Positions 36,833 to 49,199 of a stretch of 64,000 nucleotides of DNA are shown here, piece after piece. The notes below the pieces were generated by a model. It ran no database searches and was not told the origin of the DNA. It worked only from the letters and a program-made list of their open reading frames with translations. The DNA is taken from the NCBI GenBank assembly GCA_030280995.1, contig JASXTE010000005.1, positions 30,134,001 to 30,198,000 of the forward strand, written 5' to 3'. The DNA comes from Hemileia vastatrix (Eukaryota > Basidiomycota > Pucciniomycetes > Pucciniales > Zaghouaniaceae). Positions within the stretch are counted from its first letter, which is position 1. Every line of letters starts with the position of its first letter. Position numbers and translations under genes: made by a program.

Positions 36833-36873
<41 letters not shown>

Positions 36874-39020
36874 AAAATTAATTATATAGTAGCATTTAAC
36901 CATGTTTTTATACTAATGTCATATAAAAAAAGGGATTGAACTAAAACTTTCAGTAAAGAAAATAAAAATAAGATAAGTTAATATTCTTGTTTATATTCTC
37001 ATATTTTTGAAATGGCTTACTTAAGGGAGAAAATTATTTGGTTTTAGAGTACAAGAATTTCTAGATAAAAATCTTCACAATATAGTTTGACCCTCTAAAA
37101 AAGAAAATTCCTTAAATTTTACTATCACATTTTATATATTTGTTAAGTAATAGAAAATGGAGTTGTGTCTTTGACAATGAAGCTTTAGAAAATGAAATAA
37201 ATGATTTAAATTTATAATATAATTTTTGAAACAATAAATCATGTATTCAAAAAAAATTATATATCTTACAATCAAGATAACAGTATTAATTAAGCAACTC
37301 TAACAACTTTGGAAAGAAACAAGAAAAAAATAATTAGTAAAATGCATAAGTTATTTTTAGAATTTAAGGAAACTTAATAGCTCTACCTGTAAACTAGCCT
37401 TAAAGCAGGTTTGGATTTAACATGTGGAAATTCATACATAGTACCCTTCCATCATTAGAGCAGAATAAAATTTATGTAGTTTTATTTTTTTAATTTATAA
37501 TAGTATTTTTATTTTTGGCTTTTTCATTAGTATAACTATATATTTTTTAACTTTTTTGTTTTTCATAACATAAGTTCAAAGCTGCACATCACTACTTCAA
37601 GATGAAACTCCATATAATGTAATCAATGAATGATATATTATAATGAATTTTACTAGAGACTTTTCAAAAATGGTGATTAAGAATACTTATTATAATTTTT
37701 TAAATTTTTATTATTATTCTATCTCTTGAAAGGAGATGGCCATATCTCAATTTAATTAGTTTTTCCTCAGAAAAATTTATTCTTGATCTAAATAAAATTG
37801 CATCACTATTAACTAGATGTTATTATACAATTTTAACAATTTTTTTATCTGAACATAGTTGAAAGTATGTATAAATTAAAGTGTTTCCACATAGTCTTAC
37901 TATTATCCCACCATTATTTTCACATTTAGATTTCATTATAACTGTAAAATAAGTTTTTCAATAATTTTAATAATACCTTAATATTTAATAATTTAGTTTC
38001 ATAGTAGATTTTTTATCCTTTTTTTTTATGAGGCTTATTATATAAACACTACTTTTAGATTTTATCCATTTTGATGTCTGATAATTTAAATTTTCATTTA
38101 ACTACCCAAATTATATCAAAAAAAATTCAAAAGTATATTTTTTAATGTACTCTTTTTGATAAACTTATCATTTCTTATAGGTTATTCTTCAACTATTTAT
38201 TGTAATTAACTACCCACTCATTTATGGTCTGTTATTGTTGTTCATTACATACAGACAAAATAAGGATACTCTCATATTATATTGGAGTTTTAAATTAAAA
38301 AGTAAATACTAGTGGCTGGTATTAAATATGAAGTTGTTATAACTAAGTTGAACATTAATTAATTATTAAATGGCATTTTATATTACAAATTTTATTGAAT
38401 GTATATAAAAATAACACTCAAGAAATATATATAAGATATATATATAACCATTGTATATCAAAAATGAAGTACTTATCAACATGGTCTTTTTAAATGATTT
38501 TCAAATTTACTTAAAGAGACATTAATATTACCAATTCAAATTTTATATCAAATACAACAATATTATTATTTCATTTTTAATTATTTTACAAAAAATTTGA
38601 GTTTCAAAGTAATTTAATTCAGTATTTAATGAATGTTTTTGAAAAATATTTTTAAAAATAGAAATAACCCCTCACAAAAAAAAATATAATTTTTTTTACT
38701 TACAATTTGCACCATATTTCTACCCTTAAAATATTTGTATTCTTCTAACAAAAATATTTTTTAAATAAATTTAAAATTTTTTTCATTATTCAATTACAAA
38801 ATGTCAAATTTATAATTTATTTTACCTTACTAAAAAATTTAGCTGAAAATTTAATTTTGTATTTCCAAAAAATAAACTTAAATGTCAAAAATTAAAAAAA
38901 CAAAATTATAAATATAATTATGAGAAAGAGGTAGATTAAATTTATAATATTCATATAAAAAAAATTCATATATTTTATGGTGTTTGAATTTTAAATTTAA
39001 TGTATTAAAAATTAATTATT
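33188..39020. other. 5.8-kb AT-rich stretch of the 27-kb element, no gene seen
   Basis: No coding frame longer than about 65 codons with any motif was found on either strand. It contains (AT)n microsatellites at about 35095-35122 and 36837-36870. The first 150 bp hold subterminal sequence (CACAGATTGAGC at 33287). The rest reads as unconstrained AT-rich DNA. Confidence 0.6.
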
Positions 39021-39026
39021 AAATAA

Positions 39027-39823
39027 CCAAGCCAAATGAAATTGGCTTGGATTTTTGGTATCACTAGAACTTATTTTTTTTCTTTTACTCACATTTTAAT
39101 TTTTAATTTTTTTTTTTTTCTACATTTCTCATTTTTTTTTTATGATTTTTAATGTTTTTAAGACCGAAGTTGCTTTCAAACAACTTCGGTCTAACGTTTC
39201 TCTCACTTTCCCACCAGATTGCACCTGGTAGGGAAAGTCGCTTCCATTTTAGAGACCAAAGTCCCTTGCAGGGACTTTGGTTTCTCTGTGTGCATTGCAC
39301 AGCCAGAAAAAAACTGGCTGTGCAATGCACTGCATGCAGCACATGCAACACGCATTGCTGCTGCAAGTAATGCGCATTGCATGCAGCAGAAATGCGCGTT
39401 GCATGCAGCAGCAATGCAGGCTGCATGCAGCACATGCAGCCTGCATTGCTGCTGCATGCAACGCGCGTTTCTGCTGCATGCAGCGCGCATTGCACATGCT
39501 GCGCATATCTCATGCAGCTGACTTGATATCAGCTGCATGAAATATGGTAGCGATTGTGCAACGCGCGTTACTTGCAGCAGCAACGCGCGTTGCACACTGC
39601 TTTGGCCACCTCCCAGCCTAGTAAATTAGCTGGGAGGGTGGCAAACATTACAGCAAGCAATCGAAGTCGCTTTTAGCGACTTCGATTGCTTGAAAGAGAC
39701 ACTTCCAGCCAGGGGAAACCTGGCTGGAAGTACTAAATTGCAATGTAAGGGACCCAAGCCAATTTCAAAGGCTTGGGTCATAAATTAAGGTTTCTAAAAA
39801 GCAGCCAGTATAAATCTGGCTGC
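39027..39823. repeat. array of 13 consecutive hairpins, GC-rich island
   Basis: Hairpins in order (outer coordinates): 39027-39050, 39161-39192, 39205-39238, 39255-39281, 39290-39330 (17-bp perfect arms, A7 loop), 39371-39489 (about 57-bp arms with roughly 3 mismatches, 5-nt loop), 39510-39540, 39555-39596 (15-bp perfect arms), 39601-39645, 39655-39691 (16-bp perfect arms), 39701-39731 (13-bp perfect), 39751-39779 (10-bp perfect), 39801-39823 (8-bp perfect). From 39161 on, most bases sit in an arm or loop. The array is far richer in G, C and CpG than its surroundings and lies 1 kb upstream of the TET/JBP-like gene. Several arms share words (AGCCAG, CAAGCC, GCATGCAGCAG), which suggests common descent. 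Six overlapping open frames here are by-products of the palindromes. Confidence 0.95.
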
Positions 39824-40867
39824 AATAAAAAGTAAATTTTTTAAATAAAATACATAAAAAAATAAAAATTTGTTCAAATAAAATATACAACACTCTTTCG
39901 CCAGTAAGAAACAGCCTTCCATTGTTACACATAGAAACAAAATCAAATGTTTCTTTCATCAACATTGGCCATGTTTCAATATTTTGAACCAAGTAAGATC
40001 AGGAAAAAGGTCACGGCAAAAAAATTGCATAATTAAAAGTCTCCCAATTTAATATGGTGCGGAGGTTCATATTTTAGAAATAGGTGGTGCACATTATAGT
40101 TTCCTTTAAAAAAATTCAAAAATGAATTAATTTTGGCGCAATGTAAATTTAAATGTGATGAGTGTATGTTTTTTAGCTACGTGAAACATGGTAGCTAGAA
40201 TTATGTGGCGTCAATTTTTTTTAGATGTGAAATTCAGTGTTCCACAAATGTGCATCTGTACAACATGCAGCCAAGTAAATTCTAGCTGGAATTAGTATAT
40301 GCATAGGAAAAAATGATCATGCTGTGTAAAGTGCCTTGGCAACATCATTCTTGGAATTTAGATGAAGTTTATCATATGACTTGGAGAGCTGCATTTTTTT
40401 GAAAATGTGATCAGTGAAAATTCATGATATATACATCTGTTTGCCACCCAATTTATTTTTCCTTTCTCTTTCTCACTTACCTTTTTCAAAAATTATCAAT
40501 CATATTTTTGCTTTATCATTTTGAATTATTGGTACTATTTTCTTGACCTTATCTGATTACCGGTAAGCAAATTTTTCTTGCTATTGCATTTCATATCATT
40601 TTGGTTTGTTACACTTTTTTACACTTTTGACAAGTTAATCTAATGATTCTAATTCTGAATTTATTTTTATGGTATCTTTTACTGTACCCTTTCGATTCAT
40701 TATAAAAAAATTCTTTTTCAGTTAACTTAAAGTTTTTTTATTTGTTTGTCAATTTACTTTTCTTTATTCCTTATCAAAAATGTTCAATTTATTTATCTAA
40801 CCATTTATTTTTTAAAACAGTGATTATAAAATAAACTTTATAATTAATTTTGATCAATCAGCTACAA
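39824..40867. other. upstream region of the dioxygenase gene, no gene seen
   Basis: AT-rich. One small inverted repeat TAGCTAC ... GTAGCTA is at 40174-40197. It presumably includes the promoter of the 40868 gene, but no defined element can be named. Confidence 0.4.
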
Positions 40868-42780
40868 ATGGAAGAAGATTTTATAGACATGTAAGTTCAT
40901 GTTTTGCTTATCATTTTTCTATATTTCTTTAATACTTTCTCAACCATTATATTATTAATATGAAAAGTAAAACATCATCTCGTACTTGCTGAAAGCATAC
41001 AGGATAATGTTTTGCTTTTCATAATAATAATTAGATTGTTTGTACTTTACCTTTAATTTATTGATTTTTAAGTTGTTTCAAAGTCTCGTACTTGCTGAAA
41101 GCATACAGGACAATGCTACAATTTAAAAATTAATAATTTATTGAAGTATAACTTTCTAAGTCAATATATTGATCAGAGCAAGATTTTTCATTTTATATAT
41201 GTGGATATCATAATTCCGTAAATTTTTTAATATTACTAGTGTATTGGAGTTATACTTTCATTATATTATTAATATTAAGTGTAGAGCCAAATCTCGTACT
41301 TGCTGAATGCATACAGGATAAAGCTATACTCTTTATATGTATAATTTAATAAAGTATACCTTTGAAACGCTTTCTTAATATTTGAAATAAAGAAAAAGTA
41401 TATAAATTTACTAATATGTAGATATGCTAACTTTTGTATTTCTAATATTGAAGATATGATAAAGTTAAAGGTATCATTGACTGATAATTGAAATTATGTT
41501 ACTATTTTCTAATTTTTGATTTTTTTCTATTTTAAATCAAAATTGAATTCTCTTAGGATTGAACCATCAATGAGTAACGATTTGAAAAAAAAAAAACGGC
41601 CAGGGAAGAACTCTAACAATAGGTGGGCGAAAGACATTGCTACTGGAATGAAACTTGTAAACGCTCTTGGAATGGATACAAACGGGAAGAAGCCACATTT
41701 CTATGCACGATCTTATGCAAATAATATGACAGATTGCAATAATTATTACAATTTTTTTCCTGGATGTAGTATTTATAAACCAAAAGGTGTCTTAATACCT
41801 AATGTTCTTGTGCAGACTTTTGAAATTCATGAGCTCAAAGAACTAGATATGTTAGAAGCTACGGTGCGATGCATTAAGGATCTTTCTTACTGCGAACATG
41901 AAATTAAAAATAATGGTTATCATCAAAGAGCTGGTGGTTTTGGAAAAATGTTTGGTGGTGGCTTTATTTTAGATAGAAAGAAATCTTTACATATTCGTAA
42001 GTATCACTTTTTTTAATTTAAATACTGAATTTTTGAATGCTTTTCCTTGCAGATGAATACACTGATGATATTGTAAAAACGGATGAATATAAAAAACGAA
42101 TGAAGAGGATTGCAATGTACTTTGAATATTTTTTTAAAAAAATATCATATGTAAAGTACAATGAGGCAACTAATCTTTGCGCAAAACTTGGTATTCCTGG
42201 ATTTTCAAAAGTTTCTAGTGAAGAAGACGGTGTACCGTTTGCTAGTAATTTAACTTGGACATCTGGAGGGAATGGTAATGGGTTCTCTAATGAGGTTCAT
42301 CTCGATAAGGATGCAAGTGAGTATACTTTAGGAATATTTTTTCCTAAAGATACAGAAAAAAACACCATTCATATGAAGTATGATAAGACCCAACCACGAC
42401 AAATAGGTGGAGAACTTATGTTTCCCGAAATTCGAAGTAAAATCAACTTTGAAGCAACTAATGGAATAACAGTGACATTATGGCCTGCCAATCAACTAAG
42501 GCATTTTACCTCAAGATGTCATGAAATTCCTGGCTTCACTAGGATAGGTTCTTCTATTCAAATCAGCACTAGACTTTTTCATGCTATAGAAAAGCTTAAT
42601 GTTTTTGATATTGATATTTCAGAATACTTAGAAATTAAAACAGAAAAATTTAGGTTAGAATATTTGATTAGTGCTTTGAGAGTTTTTTTGAAAAGAGATG
42701 ACTTAATAGAGGAAGAAATAGAATCAGCAAAGTATTATTTATCTAATGTTAAGACAAATCTAAAAAATCTAGATATATAA
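40868..42780 (+). CDS. TET/JBP-like 2OG-Fe(II) dioxygenase, 396 aa, 3 exons
   Basis: Proposed exons are 40868-40890, 41557-41996 and 42053-42780. Donors are GTAAGT and GTAAGT, acceptors TCTTAG and TTGCAG, and the total of 1191 nt is an exact 397 codons. The first exon is small and its intron long (666 bp), so the start is less certain than the rest; an in-frame ATG in exon 2 (MSNDLKKKK) is an alternative. The Fe(II) and cosubstrate signature of fungal TET/JBP proteins is present: H-x-D in EVHLDKDASEYTLG (H237, D239), then GGELMFPEIRSKINF, and HFTSRCHEIPGFTRIGSSIQ (H305, R318). A lysine-rich N-terminus may bind DNA or localise to the nucleus. The family oxidises 5-methylcytosine or thymine in DNA; the substrate of this one is unknown. 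TET/JBP genes are expanded in basidiomycetes and are often transposon-linked. Confidence 0.85.
40978..41323 (+). repeat. three 32-bp direct repeats in the first intron
   Basis: Copies starting TCTCGTACTTGCTGAAAGCA at 40978-41009 and 41084-41115, and TCTCGTACTTGCTGAATGCA at 41292-41323. At least two are preceded by a similar ATTATATTATTAATAT stretch. They lie inside the proposed intron 1 of the dioxygenase gene. The function is unknown. Confidence 0.9.
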
Positions 42781-43579
42781 ATATTAAAAATTTATATTAT
42801 ATATACACAACTTAATGCAAATTTAAACATGATAAATACTGGGAGTAGCTGTAACATTTTCAGTTTTGATAATTATAGTATTATCTATTTCTTTTATTTG
42901 TGAAATAAAATAATTTTTTTTCATAATATTATAAGAAAATTTGATTTACTTTTGAGGAAATATATAAGTTGTGAAATCTTTAAATGTCATTTTTATTAAA
43001 TTGGTAGCAAAGGTTCTAAAATAAAAAAAACTATAATAAAGAATTTGAAATATATTAGCCATAAAAATGTGCTTTTAATGCTACCAAATTAACTGTATAG
43101 TATTTTAGGTCAAACAGGCTTATTAATAAAAAAGGTAATAATAAAGAGTTGAAGAAAGAATTTTGAATCAATGATAGATTAAATTGTATTTTTTTAAGAA
43201 TGTACTCATTTAATTATTTAAATTGTTCTACTTCTGATTAAAAATGTTACAATCAACGAAAATATTTGTAATAAATAATAGATTATATAATATTAAAGGT
43301 AAAGTAACAAAACTAGAGCAGTTATCATATTTTTATATAAACAATAAAATATTTAAGAATTTAATACAAGTATTTGAAATCATATAAGTAGATTTTAAAA
43401 TCTTTGTTATTGCTGGACTTACAATAATTTTTTTTAATAATTAATTTAGAAAATCATGTCAAAGGTTACTTAATAAATTTCAAAGATGGTCACATTTTTG
43501 ACGTATTTGAAGGAAAATAACTTGAATTATACAAGATATATCATATAGAAAGAACTTTATCTATTTACATGTTGGAATA
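42781..43579. other. intergenic, no gene seen
   Basis: AT-rich spacer between the convergent 3' ends of the dioxygenase gene (plus) and the 43580-46012 gene (minus). Confidence 0.5.
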
Positions 43580-46012
43580 TTAATTTATTGAAAGGCTATG
43601 TTTAGCAAAAAAAGGTGATACTGGCTGAATGGAGCTCCAGTGATTAAGAAAATCTGCAGAAATAGCCCTAGCAATTCCCGGAGGACTTGGGGTATCAAAT
43701 TTTAAAGGAAATGGATCACACTTGCCTATAAAAGGTTTTATTAATGTTAAAATATAGTTATTTAAATTTTTCCAAATTATTTCTTCCATCAAATGATTTT
43801 TTTTTTCATGTAAATTAAGAAACTTAACTTCTGATATTACCTCCAAGCAATCAGCTGCTGAAGCCAATCTATGATCTTGAGAGCTCAGAAATAAACCACG
43901 GACACCATCAATTATATAGAATGTGAAAGATTGATATCGGTGGTGGGAGTATTCAGAATTTATTTTGTTTAGTGCAGCCTTTTGTTTCTCTCTCCTTATA
44001 GTCAGTTCAGTATTTTCGTTTTTCTCACTTGATTGTTGAGCTTCACTAGTCTTGCCACTTGATATTGTTGCAGCACAATATTTTGATTTAAGAATGATAA
44101 TTGACATAATTATATCAATGATAATATTGCTGATTTGAAGAAGAGTTGACATTGATATATCACGGGTTTGAAGTGCAGTGGGACCAACTTCTAAGCCATC
44201 AGAAATCGGACTCTTCAGATTTGAAAGGTGAGCTAGAAGCTGAAGACCACGTTCAATTGGACAATCTGAGTTAATGTTTTGATGTGATGGAAGCTGGCTG
44301 AATTCATGTGCGGTCAGATAAAGTGAAGATGATATAAGAGATACCCATGAAGAACGGCAGTGGTCACTTGGGATCATTAATCTCATGAGCATTCGGATAA
44401 GATTGGATTCAGGGTGATCCGTTTTCTTTGTTGAGGAAAGAATTTCAGTATTTAAACCATCAGGATCACATAAATCTTCCATTTTTTTGAAATCAATATT
44501 ATCGAGTACCCATAGCTGTGAGCTATCAATCTCTAAAAAAATATTTGCTACAAAAGGAAAAAAAAAATAAGTAAAAGAACAAAAGTCAAGACTAAAAATT
44601 ATGGTAACTTACATAACTCAGTAAGTTTTGAAAGCCAATCTTCTCCACAAGATTTTTCCCAATGAAAAGTAAACATTGGAATATTTGACATGGGTTCTTG
44701 GGAATAAGTAGAAGAGCGTAATTCGAGGAGAGTAACAATTTCCAACCACGACCTTAGGACCTTTGCCGTGCTGATTCTACCTTTATAAAAATTATGAATT
44801 TTACAGAATTCCTCCTGCAAATCAGATTCTTTTAGAACTGAGGGTGAATAAGTTAGAGGTTTTTTCGATATCTTGATTGGAGTTGATTTCATTGGTAGAG
44901 AAGCTTTCAAAGAGGTCAAAGTAGGTAATTTAGGAGGTGATGGGTATTGCTTCTTAGAAATGAAGGAATTCGGTGATGAGCTGTTTGAATCATCATCTTT
45001 ATCAAACATATCAACATGTCTTGAAGATGATTTTAAACTTTGCTTTTTTTGATGAACAAGCATAGCTTCATATTCTGATAGTTGATCATCGCTATTTTCA
45101 TTGCTCTTTTCATCATCTTCATCAGGGAGAGGGCGTTTATGGATGGAACAATCTACAGCAGGTGAGTTTCTGGTACAAAATATCAAAAGAAAGATAAAAA
45201 GTACAATATGTAAGTAATAAAAGAGATATATGATTGAATTTTAAAGATAAAAGAATAACAATAAAAAAAAAAGGAAACAAGAATATACTCATTATCAAAA
45301 CCTTTGCTTTTTTTTTGAGATTTATTATTTGATACATCAGAAAATTCATTAGCAGAAGCCGGTTTAATACGTCGAACAAAAGAGGAGCCTTGGGATAATC
45401 TCTTTTTCTTGGAGCGGATAACAGGTGTTTCAAGATTTTCCTTAGAAGTTGAAGCATGAGTTGAAGCTGATGGTTCATCTGTCTCATCATCATCCCTAAT
45501 GACAATGACTTCATCAGGAGGAATCATACCCTCCTCATAAGCTACAAATATATATGAAGAAAAAAAAATATTAATAATCTTATCTACTAATTTAAAAGGA
45601 GACAAAAAAGGTGATGAACATACATTTTTCAAGGCTTTTCACATATTGGAGTAATTCATTACAAGGGTTAGATAAATATGAAGGAGAAGGATTATTGTTA
45701 AGGATCTTGACAAGCTCTTCTGTTTTATCTCTAGCCAATTCAAGTAAATTGCGATACTGAACTCTCGTTATTTCCTGCCTCTCATTGCTAAGTACAGGAG
45801 GGTTAGGTGCCATGCCATGTGGCAGACATGGTGCAAGCTCAAAAGCTTCAAAGCGAGTATCAATCAGAGAGTGGGATGAAACACATTTGGGTGCTGGAAA
45901 ATCAAATTTTTGAAAAAAAAAAGATATAGAACATAAGTGAAATATATAAATTAAGAGAGAGGAACATGATATACATACAAAGTGGAGGTGTAGGATTTTG
46001 TATACTAGACAT
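43580..46012 (-). CDS. unknown protein, 693 aa, 5 exons
   Basis: Exons in transcript order: 46012-45979, 45893-45624, 45541-45289, 45169-44613 and 44547-43580. All four introns have GT-AG ends (donors GTATGT, GTATGT, GTATAT, GTAAGT) and phases fit, giving 2082 nt or 694 codons. I do not recognise the family. The N-terminal half (residues about 100-300) is acidic and Ser/Lys-rich, looks disordered and contains basic clusters (SKKKR, RRIK, KKQYPSPPKLP). The C-terminal half (from about 370) looks globular and helical, with a hydrophobic stretch SNIIIDIIMSIIILKSKY, then a charged region and FTFYIIDGVRGLFLSSQD. It lies between the dioxygenase and the palindrome array and has no stop inside exons. 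CACTA elements often encode a second DNA-binding protein (TnpA-type). This could be one, but nothing in the sequence proves it. Confidence 0.75.
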
Positions 46013-47047
46013 ATTGATTAATGAATATTAAAAAAAAGTATTCGATATCAAAAAATTATGATGTAATATGATGAATAATTATAAGAAACTCTATTCTAGA
46101 AAATTGAAGTTGATATTTTAATAGGATAAAAAATTGAATAAGATTAAAATTAAAGTGAGGATGAAAGAAACAGAAAACATAAAGAGGGGGATTTTATATT
46201 ATTTGAGCTTTTTTTAACATGTATTATTCATAGTGGGGTAAACTGAGTAACATGCTAAATCACAATCTGTTTATATTGAAGCGAAATTTGATGTAGCTAA
46301 CAGAAAATACTAGTAATTCTTTGGGGACTTTTAGTGTGAAAAACAAATAATAACAAATTTATATCCCATATTCAAATTGCCACGGGTAAATACAAAATTT
46401 TTTAAATTAGAATTTACTCCTAAACAATGGAGATACACTTAATTAGTATATTATATGAAAAAAAAGGATAATCCTTTATGAATATTTGTTAAATTTAATT
46501 TCAGATGACAATGCGAGATTCACATATATACTGATATGCCTCATCAAACAAGAAATGAATTATAAATATAAAATTGGTAACATTAGAATTTAAGATAAGA
46601 ATTTGTTTTTTAAGTGACAGGAGGAGTGTCAGGCTAGGGTGTGGGCACCGTGACCAAACCTTTGATAAACTTGGATACAACTAAGGGAAAAAAAAAAATT
46701 GAATAGTTTTATTTTGCAATATATCTTAGTCTGCACAAGATATTGCATTGTTGTCCCTAACTATACCAAAATTGTTACTTTTCAAAAGTTATAGGACTAC
46801 TAAGTTGATAAAATATTATTATGAATCACCCAATGAAATACCTTAAGCAACATTCAAAATTATTAAAATATTAATATTCAATTTGAGATTTGGATTAGCT
46901 AATTTTTCACAACTTACCACAGTTTTGATTAATATAATAAAACTTGAAAAAAATTGTTGAGATAACCTAGAAATGGGTGCAAGAAAATGATGAAACATAT
47001 GACTTGAAACTTAACTCATACACTATTGATAAACTTCATGGATCCTG
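46013..47047. other. intergenic, no gene seen
   Basis: Upstream region of the 693-aa gene. AT-rich; the first weak relatives of the 47-49 kb palindromes appear near its right edge. Confidence 0.5.
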
Positions 47048-48984
47048 ATTAATTTCTATCGAAATTAATTTTGAGACTAGCATATTGAATTTTAGCTATG
47101 ACCAAGTACTGTAAGTGCCATGGTTTGTATTCAATATATTGGTGTTGAAATTAATTTTGATAGGAATCAACAAGTATCAGATGGCACCATGCATGAAACA
47201 CTGACAGAAACCATCAAATTTATGAGGCAATGAACCTCATAATTTCGATCGAAATTAATATAGACCCCTGCATATTGAATACAAGCCATTTCACATGGAC
47301 TACACAGACATAGATAAAATTCAACATGCATGGCTTAATATTAATTTTGATCGAAATTAACCAAGGCATTAAAACATCAATTTTTATATGGTGTACTTGA
47401 TCAAACCAGTTTATCTAACTGCTTAGCTTACCTATACTTATAGGAATTTTATGCATAGTCCATGTCCATATTAATTTCGATCGAAATTAATGTTGACTAA
47501 TACATAATGAATACATGCTATGCCACTTACACTTTCCAGGCATAGCTACCATTAAATATGCCAGTATCAAAAATTAATTTCGATCGAAATTAATGAGCAT
47601 GATAATCATGAATTTCTGGAGTCAACTGCTTATTTTTATGCATGGTGCCTTGCCAACATTAATTTCGATCGAAATTACTTTTGATACTGGCATATTGCAT
47701 GTATATATGCCTGGAAAGTGTAAGTGGCATAGTGTGTATTCATTATGTATTGGTCAACATTAATTTCAATAGAATTTAATATTGACATTTTCATATTGAA
47801 CCCAAACCAGCAAACGACCCAAAAAATTCTTCATAAAACTGCTCATTAATTTCGATCGAAATTAGTGAGCACCATATACATATTGAATGGTAGTTATATC
47901 TGGTGTGTGTAAGTTGTAAAGCTTGTGTTCAATGTTTATTGGTCAACATTAATTTTGATCAAAATTAATGAGCATTTTGATCATGAACTTTTTCAGTCAG
48001 TTAGTTGTTTCAATGCATAATGGCATTCCAACATTAATTTTGATCAAAATTAATGTTGAAATGATATAATGCTTTTTTGCATGACATGTAAAGGACGGCA
48101 AGTATTTTTAAGTATTGAAATTTACTATACATGTTGAGGGTAAATATAAAATTTACATATCCATATTAATTTCTATAAAAATTAATGTTGACCAATACAT
48201 AATAAATAGTAAATATGCCTGGCTAGTGTAAGTGGCATAGCTTTTTTTCAATCTGCACTTGGCAACATTAATTTCGATCGAAATTAAGGTTCATGATTAT
48301 CATCAATTTATTCAGTCAGTTGCTTACTGTTATGCATGGTAACATGTCAACATTAATTTTAATAAAAATTGAATTTGACATTCTACCAAGCATTTTTATG
48401 TAAGATGAAAAGTAGGGCACTCTATTGTTAAGTAAACACATTACAATGCATATTGAGCATGTAAATATCATTTACACATTAATATTAATTTCAATCAAAA
48501 TTAATGTTGACCAATAAACATTGAACACAAGCTTTAAAACTTACACACACCAGATATAACTACCATTCAATATGTATATGGTGCTCACTAATTTCGATCG
48601 AAATTAATGAGCAGTTTTATGAAGAATTTTTTGGGTCGTTTGCTGGTTTGGGTTCAATATGAAAATGTCAATATTAAATTCTATTGAAATTAATGTTGAC
48701 CAATACGTAATGAATACACACTATGCCACTTACACTTTCCAGGAATAGACACCATGCAATATGCCAGTATCAAAAGTAATTTCGATCGAAATTAATGTTG
48801 GCAAGGCACCATGCATAAAAATAAGCAGTTGACTCCAGAAATTCATGATTATCATGCTCATTAATTTCGATCGAAATTAATTTTTGATACTGGCATATTT
48901 AATGGTAGCAATGCCTGGCAAGTATAAGTGGCATAGCGTGTATTCACTATGTATTGGTCAACATTAAATTCGATTGAAATTAAT
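47048..48984. repeat. about 20 palindromes centred on TCGATCGA in a larger inverted repeat
   Basis: The 20-bp palindrome TTAATTTCGATCGAAATTAA or a decayed form occurs near 47048, 47137, 47239, 47337, 47470, 47573, 47658, 47758, 47845, 47948, 48032, 48164, 48266, 48352, 48484, 48588, 48671, 48776, 48860 and 48962. Spacing is about 80-130 bp, and nine copies keep the intact TTTCGATCGAAA core. The spacers are also repeated: 47460-48000 is the reverse complement of 48455-48994, with dyad centre near 48227. For example, CATGGTGCCTTGCCAAC at 47641 pairs with GTTGGCAAGGCACCATG at 48797. Other spacer blocks recur directly. No gene lies within. The array is between two minus-strand genes of the 27-kb element. 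Confidence 0.95.
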
Positions 48985-49199
48985 ATGGATACACAAATGT
49001 GACATAAAGAGGTATGGACCATCAATTTGTTGAAAATACATTTTTATATCTCATACATTATTTGTTTTTCTTAAATAAAATGTTACTCTCTCTCAATATC
49101 ACTTTATAACATTTACCAAGCTGCTTTGAAAAAAAACAGAATACATAAAATTCAATATAAGATAGCTATATTACACAGAAGATCACCGTTATACCTAAG

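Noticed and set aside
35090..36872. (AT)n tracts as origins or matrix sites
   Set aside because: Ordinary microsatellites in AT-rich DNA; nothing else supports a function.
39103..39595. Six overlapping open frames on both strands (Cys/His/Ala-rich proteins) in the hairpin island
   Set aside because: They are produced by palindromic GC-rich sequence, which is open on both strands; amino acid text is a repeat of Ala-Cys-His words with no domain.
47048..48984. CRISPR-like array
   Set aside because: Spacing is variable, spacers are themselves repeated and inverted, units are palindromic and decayed, no cas genes, and the host is eukaryotic.
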